Source of the DNA: Actinospica sp035552695
GTDB lineage: Bacteria; Actinomycetota; Actinomycetes; Streptomycetales; Catenulisporaceae
Reading direction: 5' to 3'
DNA length: 64,000 nucleotides
Assembly: GCF_035552695.1 (NCBI RefSeq)
Contig: NZ_DASZKT010000230.1
Coordinates: 44,859-108,858, forward strand
Numbering within the stretch: the stretch's first letter is position 1; every line of letters starts with the position of its first letter. A model generated the notes under the pieces. It was given only the letters and a program-made list of their open reading frames with translations. It was not told the DNA's origin and made no database searches. This document shows positions 55,998 to 64,000 of the stretch, one piece after another. The position numbers and the translations under genes were made by a program.

Positions 55998-56014
55998 GGG
56001 GCCGTAACACATGA

Positions 56015-56031
56015 GTCGGCAAGAACCGCAA
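56015..56031 (+). repeat. Exact 17-base echo of the VWA gene 3' end
   Basis: GTCGGCAAGAACCGCAA at 55971-55987, inside the last VWA codons, recurs at 56015-56031, 44 bases downstream, again ahead of a CGGCT-stop sequence. Confidence 0.8.
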
Positions 56032-56076
56032 CTGTCAATATCCGGCTAAGAGCTGACAACGAGGGAGTGAGCGGCG

Positions 56077-57024
56077 ATGGCGAGATGTCCGGCCGGCCAC
56101 GAGTCCGAGGCCAGCGACTACTGCGACACCTGCGGACTGGTGATCGCCGCCGAGTCCGCCGGGGCCGGGGCGTCGGTCGCGTCCGTCCCGGCGGCGGCGG
56201 CGGTCACGGCCACCGCGCCGCGGCCCGCGGCGGCGCCGAGCGGGTCCGGCGGCGGATGCCCGGTCTGCCAGGCCGAGCGCAACGGCCGCTTCTGCGAGGA
56301 GTGCGGCTACGACTTCGACCTCGCCGAGGCCATGCCGGAGGTCACGGTGGCCCCGGGCGTGCCCCCGGCCGGGCAGCAGCCCGCGCCGGAACCGGACGAG
56401 CCCGACTCCGGCGCCGGCAGCCAGGGCCAGGATCGGGGCCTCGACCTCGACGCGGAGATCGCGCGCGCCGAGGCGGAGGCCGCTGCCGGCGCGCCCGAGG
56501 CCGTCCCGTCGCCCGAGGCGCCTTCGACCACTGAGATCGAGGAGGCGGAGGCCGAAGCCGAGACGGAGTCCGAGCCCGGGACCGCCGTCAGCCTGGCCTC
56601 GGTGCTGTCGCCGACCGCCGCGCTGACCGCCGAGCTCACCCTCCTGGTCAACGCTGATCGCGACTACTACAAGGCGCAGATCGAGCGCGGCGACATCATC
56701 GAGTCCGAATTCCCGTTCCCGAAGTATCCGCACGAGCGCCGGTTCACCTTCGACCAGAGCCCGATCCGCGTCGGCCGCGCCTCGTCCAGCCGCGGGCTGG
56801 CCCCGGAGATCGACCTGACCGGCCCGCCGCTCGACCCGGCCGTCTCGCACCTGCACGCGCAGCTGCTCCGGCACGAGGAGGGCTGGGTCGTGGTCGACCT
56901 CGGCTCGGCCAACGGCACCCGGCTCAACGAGGCCGAGGAGCCGCTCGAGGCGGAGACCGAGATCCCGGTCAACCGCGGCGACCGGATCCACCTCGGCGTC
57001 TGGACGACGATCACCATCCAGTAG
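56077..57024 (+). CDS. FHA-domain protein with two zinc ribbons
   Basis: This 315-residue phosphothreonine-binding protein has two N-terminal ribbons (CPAGHESEASDYCDTCG, CPVCQAERNGRFCEECG). An acidic Glu/Ala-rich linker of about 100 residues follows, then the C-terminal FHA domain (about 230-315). FHA hallmarks are IRVGRASSSR, VSHLHAQL and DLGSANGTRLN. It is the likely phosphorylation-dependent partner of PknG, in a role analogous to mycobacterial GarA, though no GarA-type threonine motif is evident. ATG 56077 lies 79 bases after the VWA stop. It is the last gene of the cluster. Confidence 0.9.
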   Translation: MARCPAGHESEASDYCDTCGLVIAAESAGAGASVASVPAAAAVTATAPRPAAAPSGSGGGCPVCQAERNGRFCEECGYDFDLAEAMPEVTVAPGVPPAGQQPAPEPDEPDSGAGSQGQDRGLDLDAEIARAEAEAAAGAPEAVPSPEAPSTTEIEEAEAEAETESEPGTAVSLASVLSPTAALTAELTLLVNADRDYYKAQIERGDIIESEFPFPKYPHERRFTFDQSPIRVGRASSSRGLAPEIDLTGPPLDPAVSHLHAQLLRHEEGWVVVDLGSANGTRLNEAEEPLEAETEIPVNRGDRIHLGVWTTITIQ

Positions 57025-57028
57025 CCGA

Positions 57029-57067
57029 GGCCGCACGCTGCGGGCTGCGCGGTGGGGCTGTGCGGCC
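57029..57067. terminator. Hairpin between FHA and yczR genes
   Basis: GGCCGCAC (57029-57036) pairs with GTGCGGCC (57060-57067) between the convergent genes. Confidence 0.6.
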
Positions 57068-57071
57068 GGAG

Positions 57072-58559
57072 TCAGGCCACCAGGTCCCGCCGCGCCTCCG
57101 AGGCGCGCACCGGCCCGAGCGCGGTACGCGCCGCCGCCAGTCGGCGCATCCCCTCGCGCAGCATCTCAGGGGTCTGCGAGTAAGGCAGCCGGAGGAACCG
57201 CTCGTACGTCCCCGGGTCCGCCCCGAAGCGCGGCCCGCTCTGCAGCACCAGACCGTGCGTGCCCGCGCGGTAGACCAGCGAGGTGGACTCCTCGCCCTCC
57301 GCCAGCTGCACCCACAGGCTCAGCCCGCCGGGCGGCGTGTGCCAGGTCCAGTCCGGCGTCCACTCGCGCAGCGCGGCCTCCAGAACGGCGCGCCCGGCGC
57401 GGGCCTCCACGCGGCGCGCCTCGTCCACCCCCATGCCCTCGCGCAGCACCGCGACGGCGATCAGCTGGTCGATCACCGGCGACGCCAGGTCCAGTGACGC
57501 CCGCGCCGCCGCGAGCTCGTGCACGACGCGGCTCGGCGCGCGCAGCCAGCCGACGCGGATCCCGCCCCAGAACGACTTGCCGAGCGAACCGCACACCAGC
57601 AGCCGCTCCGCGTCGGCGGGGGAGACGCCGGCGGCGAACGGCGGCGGCACCGGCACGTCCAGCGCGATGTCGGTGATCGTCTCGTCGGCCAGCAGCCAGG
57701 CCCCGGCCCGTCGGGCCGCGCGGGCCAGCTGGCCCGCGTGCTCCGGCGGCATCAGCATGCCGGTCGGGTTGTGGAAATGCGGGATCGAATACACCACGCG
57801 CGGGGCGAGCCGGGAGGCCGCCTGCGCCATCGGGATCCGCCCGCTCGCGCCGTCGAGCCAGCCGGTCGCCTCGTCCAGCGGCACCGGGTAGAGCCGGGCG
57901 CGCGCGGCGGTGAACGAGTCGATCACGTTCGCGTACGTGGGCCCCTCGACCAGCACCCGGTCGCCCTGGCGCACCAGCAGCCTGGCCACCAGGCTGATCG
58001 CGCCCTGCGCCCCCGCCGTCACCAGGATCTGGCCGGGTTCGGTGGGCAGGCCGCGCGCCGTGTACCGCTCCGCGACCGCCTCGCGCAGTTCGGGCAGTCC
58101 GTAGGGCCGGAAGGCGTTGCCGGACTCGAGATGCAGCCGGTCCGCGGCCCAGGCCGTCGCCGCGCGCAGTTCGGCGGTCGGAGCCGCCGGCCCCGCGCAG
58201 CTCAGGTCGATCAGGTCCGGGTTCTCGGAGTCCCGGAACCCGCCGGTCGGCCGCGCGAGCAGCCGCTCGGGCAGCGCGGTGAACGTGCCGGAGCCCCGGC
58301 GCGCCGCCGCGTACCCCTGCTCGACCAGCAGCGTGTACGCCGCGGTGATCGTCGTCCGGCTGACCTGCAGCGCCTCGCTGAGCGGCCGTTCCGCGGGCAG
58401 CCGCGCGCCGACCGCGATCCGCCCGTCCAGGATCAGCGACCTGATCCGCTCGGCCAGCGCCAGCCTGGCCGGCTGCCGGCTCGAGTCGCCGACCACCCGC
58501 CACGGTCCGAGCAGCCGGGCCAGTTGCCCCGGCCCCAGTACGGAGGCGGCCCCGTCCAT
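57072..58559 (-). CDS. yczR: MocR/GntR-type regulator with aminotransferase domain (YczR-like)
   Basis: This 495-residue MocR-type regulator has a GntR winged helix (about 28-95: LAERIRSLILDGRIAVGARLPAERPLSEALQVSRTT is its core) fused to a fold-type I PLP aminotransferase-like domain. Recognisable parts are the SLGKSFWGG lysine and the HNPTG loop. It diverges from a YczE-type membrane protein, an arrangement recognised as the YczR/YczE pair in actinobacteria, so it probably controls that gene. ATG 58559 begins at the edge of the operator. The effector is likely a PLP adduct. Confidence 0.92.
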   Translation of the reverse strand: MDGAASVLGPGQLARLLGPWRVVGDSSRQPARLALAERIRSLILDGRIAVGARLPAERPLSEALQVSRTTITAAYTLLVEQGYAAARRGSGTFTALPERLLARPTGGFRDSENPDLIDLSCAGPAAPTAELRAATAWAADRLHLESGNAFRPYGLPELREAVAERYTARGLPTEPGQILVTAGAQGAISLVARLLVRQGDRVLVEGPTYANVIDSFTAARARLYPVPLDEATGWLDGASGRIPMAQAASRLAPRVVYSIPHFHNPTGMLMPPEHAGQLARAARRAGAWLLADETITDIALDVPVPPPFAAGVSPADAERLLVCGSLGKSFWGGIRVGWLRAPSRVVHELAAARASLDLASPVIDQLIAVAVLREGMGVDEARRVEARAGRAVLEAALREWTPDWTWHTPPGGLSLWVQLAEGEESTSLVYRAGTHGLVLQSGPRFGADPGTYERFLRLPYSQTPEMLREGMRRLAAARTALGPVRASEARRDLVA

Positions 58560-58560
58560 C

Positions 58561-58603
58561 AGTCCACTTCCCTTGGATTGGCTATCCCTGCGCAGTCCAC
58601 TTC
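58561..58603. promoter_or_regulatory. Direct repeats in the yczR-yczE intergenic region
   Basis: AGTCCACTTC occurs at 58561-58570 and again at 58594-58603, a spacing of 33 bases (about three helical turns), with TTGGATTGGCTATCC between. Direct repeats of this kind are typical MocR operators. Confidence 0.65.
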
Positions 58604-58693
58604 TCCGTCAGCATGGCAGAACGGGGCCGCACGGACAAGACCCGCACGACGCGATGACGTGAACGACGAGACGAAGAGGACGGCAGCCCACCG

Positions 58694-59368
58694 ATGGCCA
58701 CGCTGAACGCCACCCGCCCCTCCCGCGGCGTCGACACGAAGGTCGAGATCTGGCCGCGCACGCGTCCCGTGTCCCGGCTCGCACAGCTCACGATCGGCCT
58801 CGGGCTCTACGGCGTCAGCGAGGCGATGATGATCGCTCCCGGCGTCGGCGTGGACCCGTGGGATGTCTTCCACACCGGCCTCGCGCGCATTTCCGGCATC
58901 GCCGTCGGCACGGTGCTGATCATCGTCGGCGCGCTGGTGCTGCTGCTGTGGATCCCGCTGCGGCAGCGGCCCGGCATCGGCACGGTCGCGAACGTGATCG
59001 TCATCGGGGGACTGGTCGACCTCATCCTCCCCGCGGTCCCCGCCCCGCACGGGCTCTGGCTGCGCTGGGCGCTGTTCCTGTCGGGCGTCGTCCTGAACGC
59101 CGTCGCCACCGGCCTGTACATCGGCGCGGGCCTCGGCCCGGGCCCGCGCGACGGCCTGACCACGGCGCTCGCCGCACGCGGCCACTCGATCCGCTTGGTG
59201 CGCACCGGAATCGAGCTGTCCGTGCTGGCGGTCGGCTGGCTGCTCGGCGGCAACGTCGGCCTGGGCACGATCGTCTACGCGGTCGCGATAGGCCCACTCG
59301 TCCACGTGACAATTCCCGCGCTCCGTTTTTCAAGCACGTCGCAGAGGTCGGAGCTAGAGTCGAACTAG
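58694..59368 (+). CDS. yczE: YczE-family integral membrane protein
   Basis: This 224-residue membrane protein has about five helices, belongs to the YczE/YitT group and is probably a transporter or channel of unknown substrate. Conserved features are the LGLYGVSEAMMIAPGVGVDPWDVFHTGLA block, a second half with YIGAGLGPGPRDGLTT, and GGNVGLGTIVYAVAIGPLVH. ATG 58694 fits the first helix; GAGGA lies about 14 bases upstream, a rather long spacing. It is divergent from yczR, and the stop codon lies inside a 24-base palindrome. Confidence 0.88.
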   Translation: MATLNATRPSRGVDTKVEIWPRTRPVSRLAQLTIGLGLYGVSEAMMIAPGVGVDPWDVFHTGLARISGIAVGTVLIIVGALVLLLWIPLRQRPGIGTVANVIVIGGLVDLILPAVPAPHGLWLRWALFLSGVVLNAVATGLYIGAGLGPGPRDGLTTALAARGHSIRLVRTGIELSVLAVGWLLGGNVGLGTIVYAVAIGPLVHVTIPALRFSSTSQRSELESN

Positions 59369-59404
59369 TTACGACCGTAACTAGTTTCGATCGCACCTAG
59401 GTGC
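59363..59404. promoter_or_regulatory. Two palindromes downstream of yczE
   Basis: AACTAGTTACG-AC-CGTAACTAGTT (59363-59386) is a perfect 11+2+11 palindrome spanning the yczE stop. GCACCTAGGTGC (59393-59404) follows seven bases later. They lie 140-181 bases ahead of the HTH/TPR gene and could be an operator pair for it. Confidence 0.55.
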
Positions 59405-59513
59405 TACGGTTCCTATGCAGGTGGGGGCGCTCCAGGGCCGGGTTTCAAAAGGGGCACCGAAAGGCGCCGGATCGGCGTCGGCGCTCACTCTTCTGAATTA
59501 AAGTCACGGGTGA

Positions 59514-59528
59514 AGGCCGAAATTCGGC
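59514..59528 (+). promoter_or_regulatory. Palindrome next to the HTH/TPR gene start
   Basis: GGCCGAA-A-TTCGGCC is a perfect 7+1+7 palindrome ending 15 bases before GTG 59544, well placed for autoregulation. Confidence 0.55.
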
Positions 59529-59543
59529 CATAACTTTTCCGCC

Positions 59544-60944
59544 GTGACTACGCGACCTCTCCCACGAACCCCGAATCTGGCCCTCCGTCGCGCGCGTCAG
59601 GCGATGCGACTGAGCCAAGCTCAGTTCGCGGAAGCGATTCGCGCCGCCGGAAATGCCATGGGGGCGCCTAACCACTGCACCAAGCGGCTCGTGCAGAAGT
59701 GGGAGACCGGTGAACACGCCGCCTGCAGGCCCGACTATCTCAGGGTCCTGCAGGCGGTCACCGGGCTCTCGGCGCGCGAACTCGGGTTCAAGATCCAGCC
59801 GGACGAGTCGGGCCTGTCCGCCGCGTCCGACGGCGCCGCCGTAGCGCGCACGGACGACCGCCACGGTTCCCCGGTGTCCGCCGCGTTCGCGATGTCCGGC
59901 CTCACGGAGTACTCGCCGAACGGCTCGATCGAGGGCTCCATGGACCGCCTGCGGTACGCCCTCGACCACCCCTCCACGGTCGACTCGCGCACCGCCGAAC
60001 TGGTGGAGAGCGCGACCGCCCGACTCTTCGACCTGCAGCACCACAGCCCGTCCCGGCTGCTCGCGCCGACCGTGGAACGGCACCTGGGGACCGTGACCGC
60101 GCTGCTCACCGCCGCCCGGCACGAAGGCGTACGCCGCCGCCTGATGGTGTCCGCCGGACGCGGCGCGGCACTCGCCGGCTGGCTGGCCTTCGACCGCGGC
60201 GACACCGCGTCCGCGCACCGCTACTGGGACACCTCGATCAGCGCGGCCGAGGGCACGGTCGACGCGCCGCTGCTCGCCGCGAGCCTGACCTGCCTGGCGT
60301 ACTCCGCCGCACGGCGCCGCGACCCCGGCACCGCATGGCAGCTCGCGCACACGGCCGGCCGGCACACCCCCGACGACCCGCGCGCCACCGCGTGGGCCAC
60401 CTCACGGGCCGCGCTGCACGCCGCGGAACTCGGCGAGTTCGACGCCGCCCGGGCCGCGATGGAGCGCGCGCTCGAACTGGCCGGCGACCTGCCGAACCCG
60501 CGCCCCGGCGACGGCGGCCAGCCGTGGACCCGCTTCTTCGACCGGGCCCGGCTGTACTCAGCCTCCGCGCACACCGCCGCGCTGATCCAGGACCCGCGCG
60601 CCGCCGACTACGCCGCCAGGGCCGTGGAGTCCCTGGGCCCCGCCCGCGTCAAAGCCCGCGCCGTCGTGCTCGCCGAGACCGCCCTCGTCGCCGCGATGCT
60701 CGGCGAACTCGAACTCTGCCTCGACTACGGCGCCTCCGCGGCCACCCTGACCCGCGACATGGACGTCAGCGTCGCCTCCGACATGCTCTACAGCCTCGTG
60801 CCGCTCGTCCTGCCCTACTCCGACACCCGGGCCATCCGTGAACTGCTCCCGCAGCTCACCCGCCTGCTGCACCCCAAAGACCGCGAGGACATGGACGAGC
60901 CGGAGGACCAGGATGGCCAGGAGGACCCGCAGGGCGAGGAGTGA
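59544..60944 (+). CDS. HTH/TPR regulator
   Basis: This 466-residue XRE-type regulator has an HTH at about residues 12-75 (LALRRARQAMRLSQAQFAEAI, then VQKWETGEHAACRPDYL), a variable linker and a TPR-like helical C-terminal domain. An acidic tail ends it (EDMDEPEDQDGQEDPQGEE). It is unrelated in detail to the regulator at 32280 but has the same architecture. GTG 59544 lacks a ribosome-binding site and may be leaderless. It converges on the aminopeptidase gene with only three bases between stops. Confidence 0.87.
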   Translation: MTTRPLPRTPNLALRRARQAMRLSQAQFAEAIRAAGNAMGAPNHCTKRLVQKWETGEHAACRPDYLRVLQAVTGLSARELGFKIQPDESGLSAASDGAAVARTDDRHGSPVSAAFAMSGLTEYSPNGSIEGSMDRLRYALDHPSTVDSRTAELVESATARLFDLQHHSPSRLLAPTVERHLGTVTALLTAARHEGVRRRLMVSAGRGAALAGWLAFDRGDTASAHRYWDTSISAAEGTVDAPLLAASLTCLAYSAARRRDPGTAWQLAHTAGRHTPDDPRATAWATSRAALHAAELGEFDAARAAMERALELAGDLPNPRPGDGGQPWTRFFDRARLYSASAHTAALIQDPRAADYAARAVESLGPARVKARAVVLAETALVAAMLGELELCLDYGASAATLTRDMDVSVASDMLYSLVPLVLPYSDTRAIRELLPQLTRLLHPKDREDMDEPEDQDGQEDPQGEE

Positions 60945-60947
60945 CGG

Positions 60948-62459
<1,512 letters not shown>

Positions 62460-62563
62460 TACCCACGCCCTTCCTCAGCTATTACGAGGCACAGCGTAGC
62501 CGCTTCGGCGCATGGTCACTAGGGCGCGGGAGCGGAGGGGCCGACCGCGGGCTCGGGTCGGGC

Positions 62564-63103
62564 TCAGAGCGGCCCGAACAGCCAGTTGCCGACGTCGGCC
62601 GGATCGGTCGAGGCGTAGAAGGCCTGCGCCGCGGCGCCGATCTCCGGCCTGCTGAGCACCCCGTCGTCGTCCGAGTCGAGCAGGTCGAAGGCCTCGACGG
62701 TGTCCTGCGCGCCGACCCCGTACGCGTGCATCCACTTGGTGAACTCGGTGAGGTCGATGACGCCGTTCTGGTCCGCGTCCACCATGTCGAAGATGAGGTC
62801 CACCGGGTCGTGCGCGGGCGGCTGCTTCTCCTCGCGCATCAGCCGCTCGCAGCCGTCCATGAACCGGTCCAGCGAGACCCGGCCCTCGCCGTCCGCGTCC
62901 ATCAGGGCGCGCAGCTGCTCCCAGAGCTTGAGGTACGCCTCGTGCACCCGCTCGTACTCCGGGGTGCCGGGCAGGTGTCCGAACGCCGCGCACAGCCGCA
63001 GGGTGACCAGGTCGTAGTCCCGCTGCGAGAGGTAGCCGTTGCCGTCGGTGTCGAGCAGCGCGAACCGCAACTGGAGCTTGCGGCGCTGGAGTGCGGTGAG
63101 CAT
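62564..63103 (-). CDS. Four-EF-hand calcium-binding protein
   Basis: This 179-residue calmodulin/calerythrin-like protein has four EF loops: DTDGNGYLSQRD, DADGEGRVSLDRF, DADQNGVIDLTEF and DSDDDGVLSRPE. Each has aspartate or a similar ligand at loop positions 1, 3 and 5; the twelfth residue is D in loop 1, and glutamate is not preserved in all loops. It has no signal peptide, so it is a cytosolic calcium sensor or buffer. ATG 63103 is the only sensible start. Its partner is unknown. Confidence 0.92.
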   Translation of the reverse strand: MLTALQRRKLQLRFALLDTDGNGYLSQRDYDLVTLRLCAAFGHLPGTPEYERVHEAYLKLWEQLRALMDADGEGRVSLDRFMDGCERLMREEKQPPAHDPVDLIFDMVDADQNGVIDLTEFTKWMHAYGVGAQDTVEAFDLLDSDDDGVLSRPEIGAAAQAFYASTDPADVGNWLFGPL

Positions 63104-63116
63104 GGCTCCATTGCAA

Positions 63117-63154
63117 CGCGCCGGGCCTCGGGGCGCATCCCGGGGCCCGGCGCG
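63117..63154 (-). terminator. Hairpin between GH18 and EF-hand genes
   Basis: CGCGCCGGGCC (63117-63127) pairs perfectly with GGCCCGGCGCG (63144-63154), about 50 bases downstream of the GH18 stop on the minus strand. Confidence 0.6.
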
Positions 63155-63202
63155 TGTGCACCGGTCAGCCGCTTCTACCGGCGGCTGTACCGGTTGGTCG
63201 GG

Positions 63203-64000
63203 TCAGCCGTTGTAGCTGTCGAATATCTTGGTGAAGTCGAGCGCGTTCTGGGAGATCTCCGAACACGACGGCAGTCCGGAGACCGACCCGGTGCACGGCT
63301 GGTCCCGGTCGACCGACCAGAACCCGAGCCGGCCCAGATGCGCCGAATCAGCCCAACCGACCAGAGCCTGCGCGTCGGAGGCGGAGAACACCTCCGACGA
63401 CGTGTCGTTGACCCCGATCATCGGGGTGATCCCGATGTTCGCGTACGTGTCACCCGGCCAGTCCGCCTGCGCCTGGACCAACGTGCTCTGGCCCGCGGAG
63501 ATCGCCTCCTGACCCATGTCACCGGTAAACGACGACCCGTAGTCCATCGCCATCACATTGATCAGATCGATCCGCGCCCCGTCCTGCTTCGCCAGACTCA
63601 AAAACGCCACACCGTCCGCGGCCAGCCCGCTCGGCAACACCGGCAACGTCACCGACACCACCAGCCCCGGGTTCGCCGCCTCCAGCCCCGCGATCGCCTG
63701 GAACCGCAGGTTGTTGTCACTCGTGTAGTCCAACGGCGCACCCTCGATATCGAAGTCGATATGCGAAACACCCAGATGGGTGATCACCGACTGATACGCC
63801 GCCTGCAAACTCGACTCCGTCGTACACGCCATCGCAAGCTCCGTACCACCCGCCCCACCGAACGACACGATCGGAGTGGCGCCGTCCGCCTTCGCCGTCG
63901 CGATCTCCTGATCCATCGCCGGATCACCGGTCACCGCCAGCGTGTCCCCCCAGATCGGCGAACACCCCGCACTGATCACAAACGCCGCCGTATACGACTT
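63203..64000 (-). CDS. GH18 chitinase-like enzyme, 5' end missing
   Basis: This is the C-terminal 265 residues of a GH18-fold enzyme. The frame is open to the window edge (KSYTAAFVISAGCSPIWGD), so the signal peptide and any binding module lie outside. SFGGAGG is the conserved strand 3, and HIDFDIEG carries the DxxDxE catalytic acid. VMAMDYG and LGFWSVDRD are further GH18 strands. It resembles the ChiD/endo-chitinase branch of Streptomyces rather than the enzyme at 41582-43924. It ends FTKIFDSYNG. Confidence 0.88.
   Translation of the reverse strand, partial: KSYTAAFVISAGCSPIWGDTLAVTGDPAMDQEIATAKADGATPIVSFGGAGGTELAMACTTESSLQAAYQSVITHLGVSHIDFDIEGAPLDYTSDNNLRFQAIAGLEAANPGLVVSVTLPVLPSGLAADGVAFLSLAKQDGARIDLINVMAMDYGSSFTGDMGQEAISAGQSTLVQAQADWPGDTYANIGITPMIGVNDTSSEVFSASDAQALVGWADSAHLGRLGFWSVDRDQPCTGSVSGLPSCSEISQNALDFTKIFDSYNG

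Overview
This window is very GC-rich actinomycete chromosome. The lineage markers are two conservons (CvnABCD), a WhiB-family regulator, a mycothiol-dependent-isomerase fold protein, a GlnX/GlnH/PknG signalling cluster, a YczR/YczE pair, DasR-type operators at a chitinase and helix-turn-helix/TPR regulators. The sequence fits a mycelial, Streptomyces-like or Catenulispora-like organism, but the genus cannot be fixed from it. I saw no rRNA, tRNA, CRISPR array, phage or intact insertion sequence.

Layout. Positions 1-13693 are a corrin and cobalamin operon: cobM (cut by the window edge), cbiD, cobL, a cbiG-cobJ fusion, a 2[4Fe-4S] ferredoxin, cobH, cbiX, a second cobL, a giant disordered-BluB-CobT fusion and a CysG-type methyltransferase/dehydrogenase. 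Genes are mostly joined by 4-8 base overlaps. Positions 14009-18400 hold conservon 1 (cvnA1-B1-C1-D1). A short-chain dehydrogenase under four AGAC-N6-GTCT boxes, a DUF427 protein and a sedolisin-type peptidase follow. Positions 26305-21580 (minus strand) are conservon 2, headed by an MHYT membrane sensor. Positions 26571-34329 carry a hypothetical protein, a GH13 alpha-glucosidase, a TetR regulator, an FBP-domain protein, a tandem-repeat tract, a WhiB protein, an HTH/TPR regulator and a decayed universal stress gene. Positions 34533-37873 are kdpDE without kdpFABC. Next come a secreted HAF-repeat protein, a damaged toxin-antitoxin-like pair, an MDMPI-fold protein, a transposase remnant, a HAD hydrolase, a modular GH18 chitinase, an Nramp-related transporter with an altered metal site, and a second HAD hydrolase.

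Positions 47415-57024 form one signalling cluster: GlnX-like membrane transducer, GlnH-like lipoprotein, coiled-coil protein of unknown function, PknG kinase, PP2C phosphatase, von Willebrand A protein and FHA protein. The kinase, phosphatase and FHA protein share six related zinc-ribbon modules, so they probably act together. The window ends with YczR/YczE, another HTH/TPR regulator, an aminopeptidase P, an EF-hand protein and the 3' part of a GH18 enzyme.

The most unusual signal is an 81-base element present twice (5375-5455 and 54610-54690) in two unrelated operons. Each copy is a 26-codon micro-ORF (VSELASEP...PSAxEVxA). Its start codon overlaps the stop of the upstream gene, and its stop codon overlaps the start of the downstream gene. 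It looks like a mobile translational coupler.
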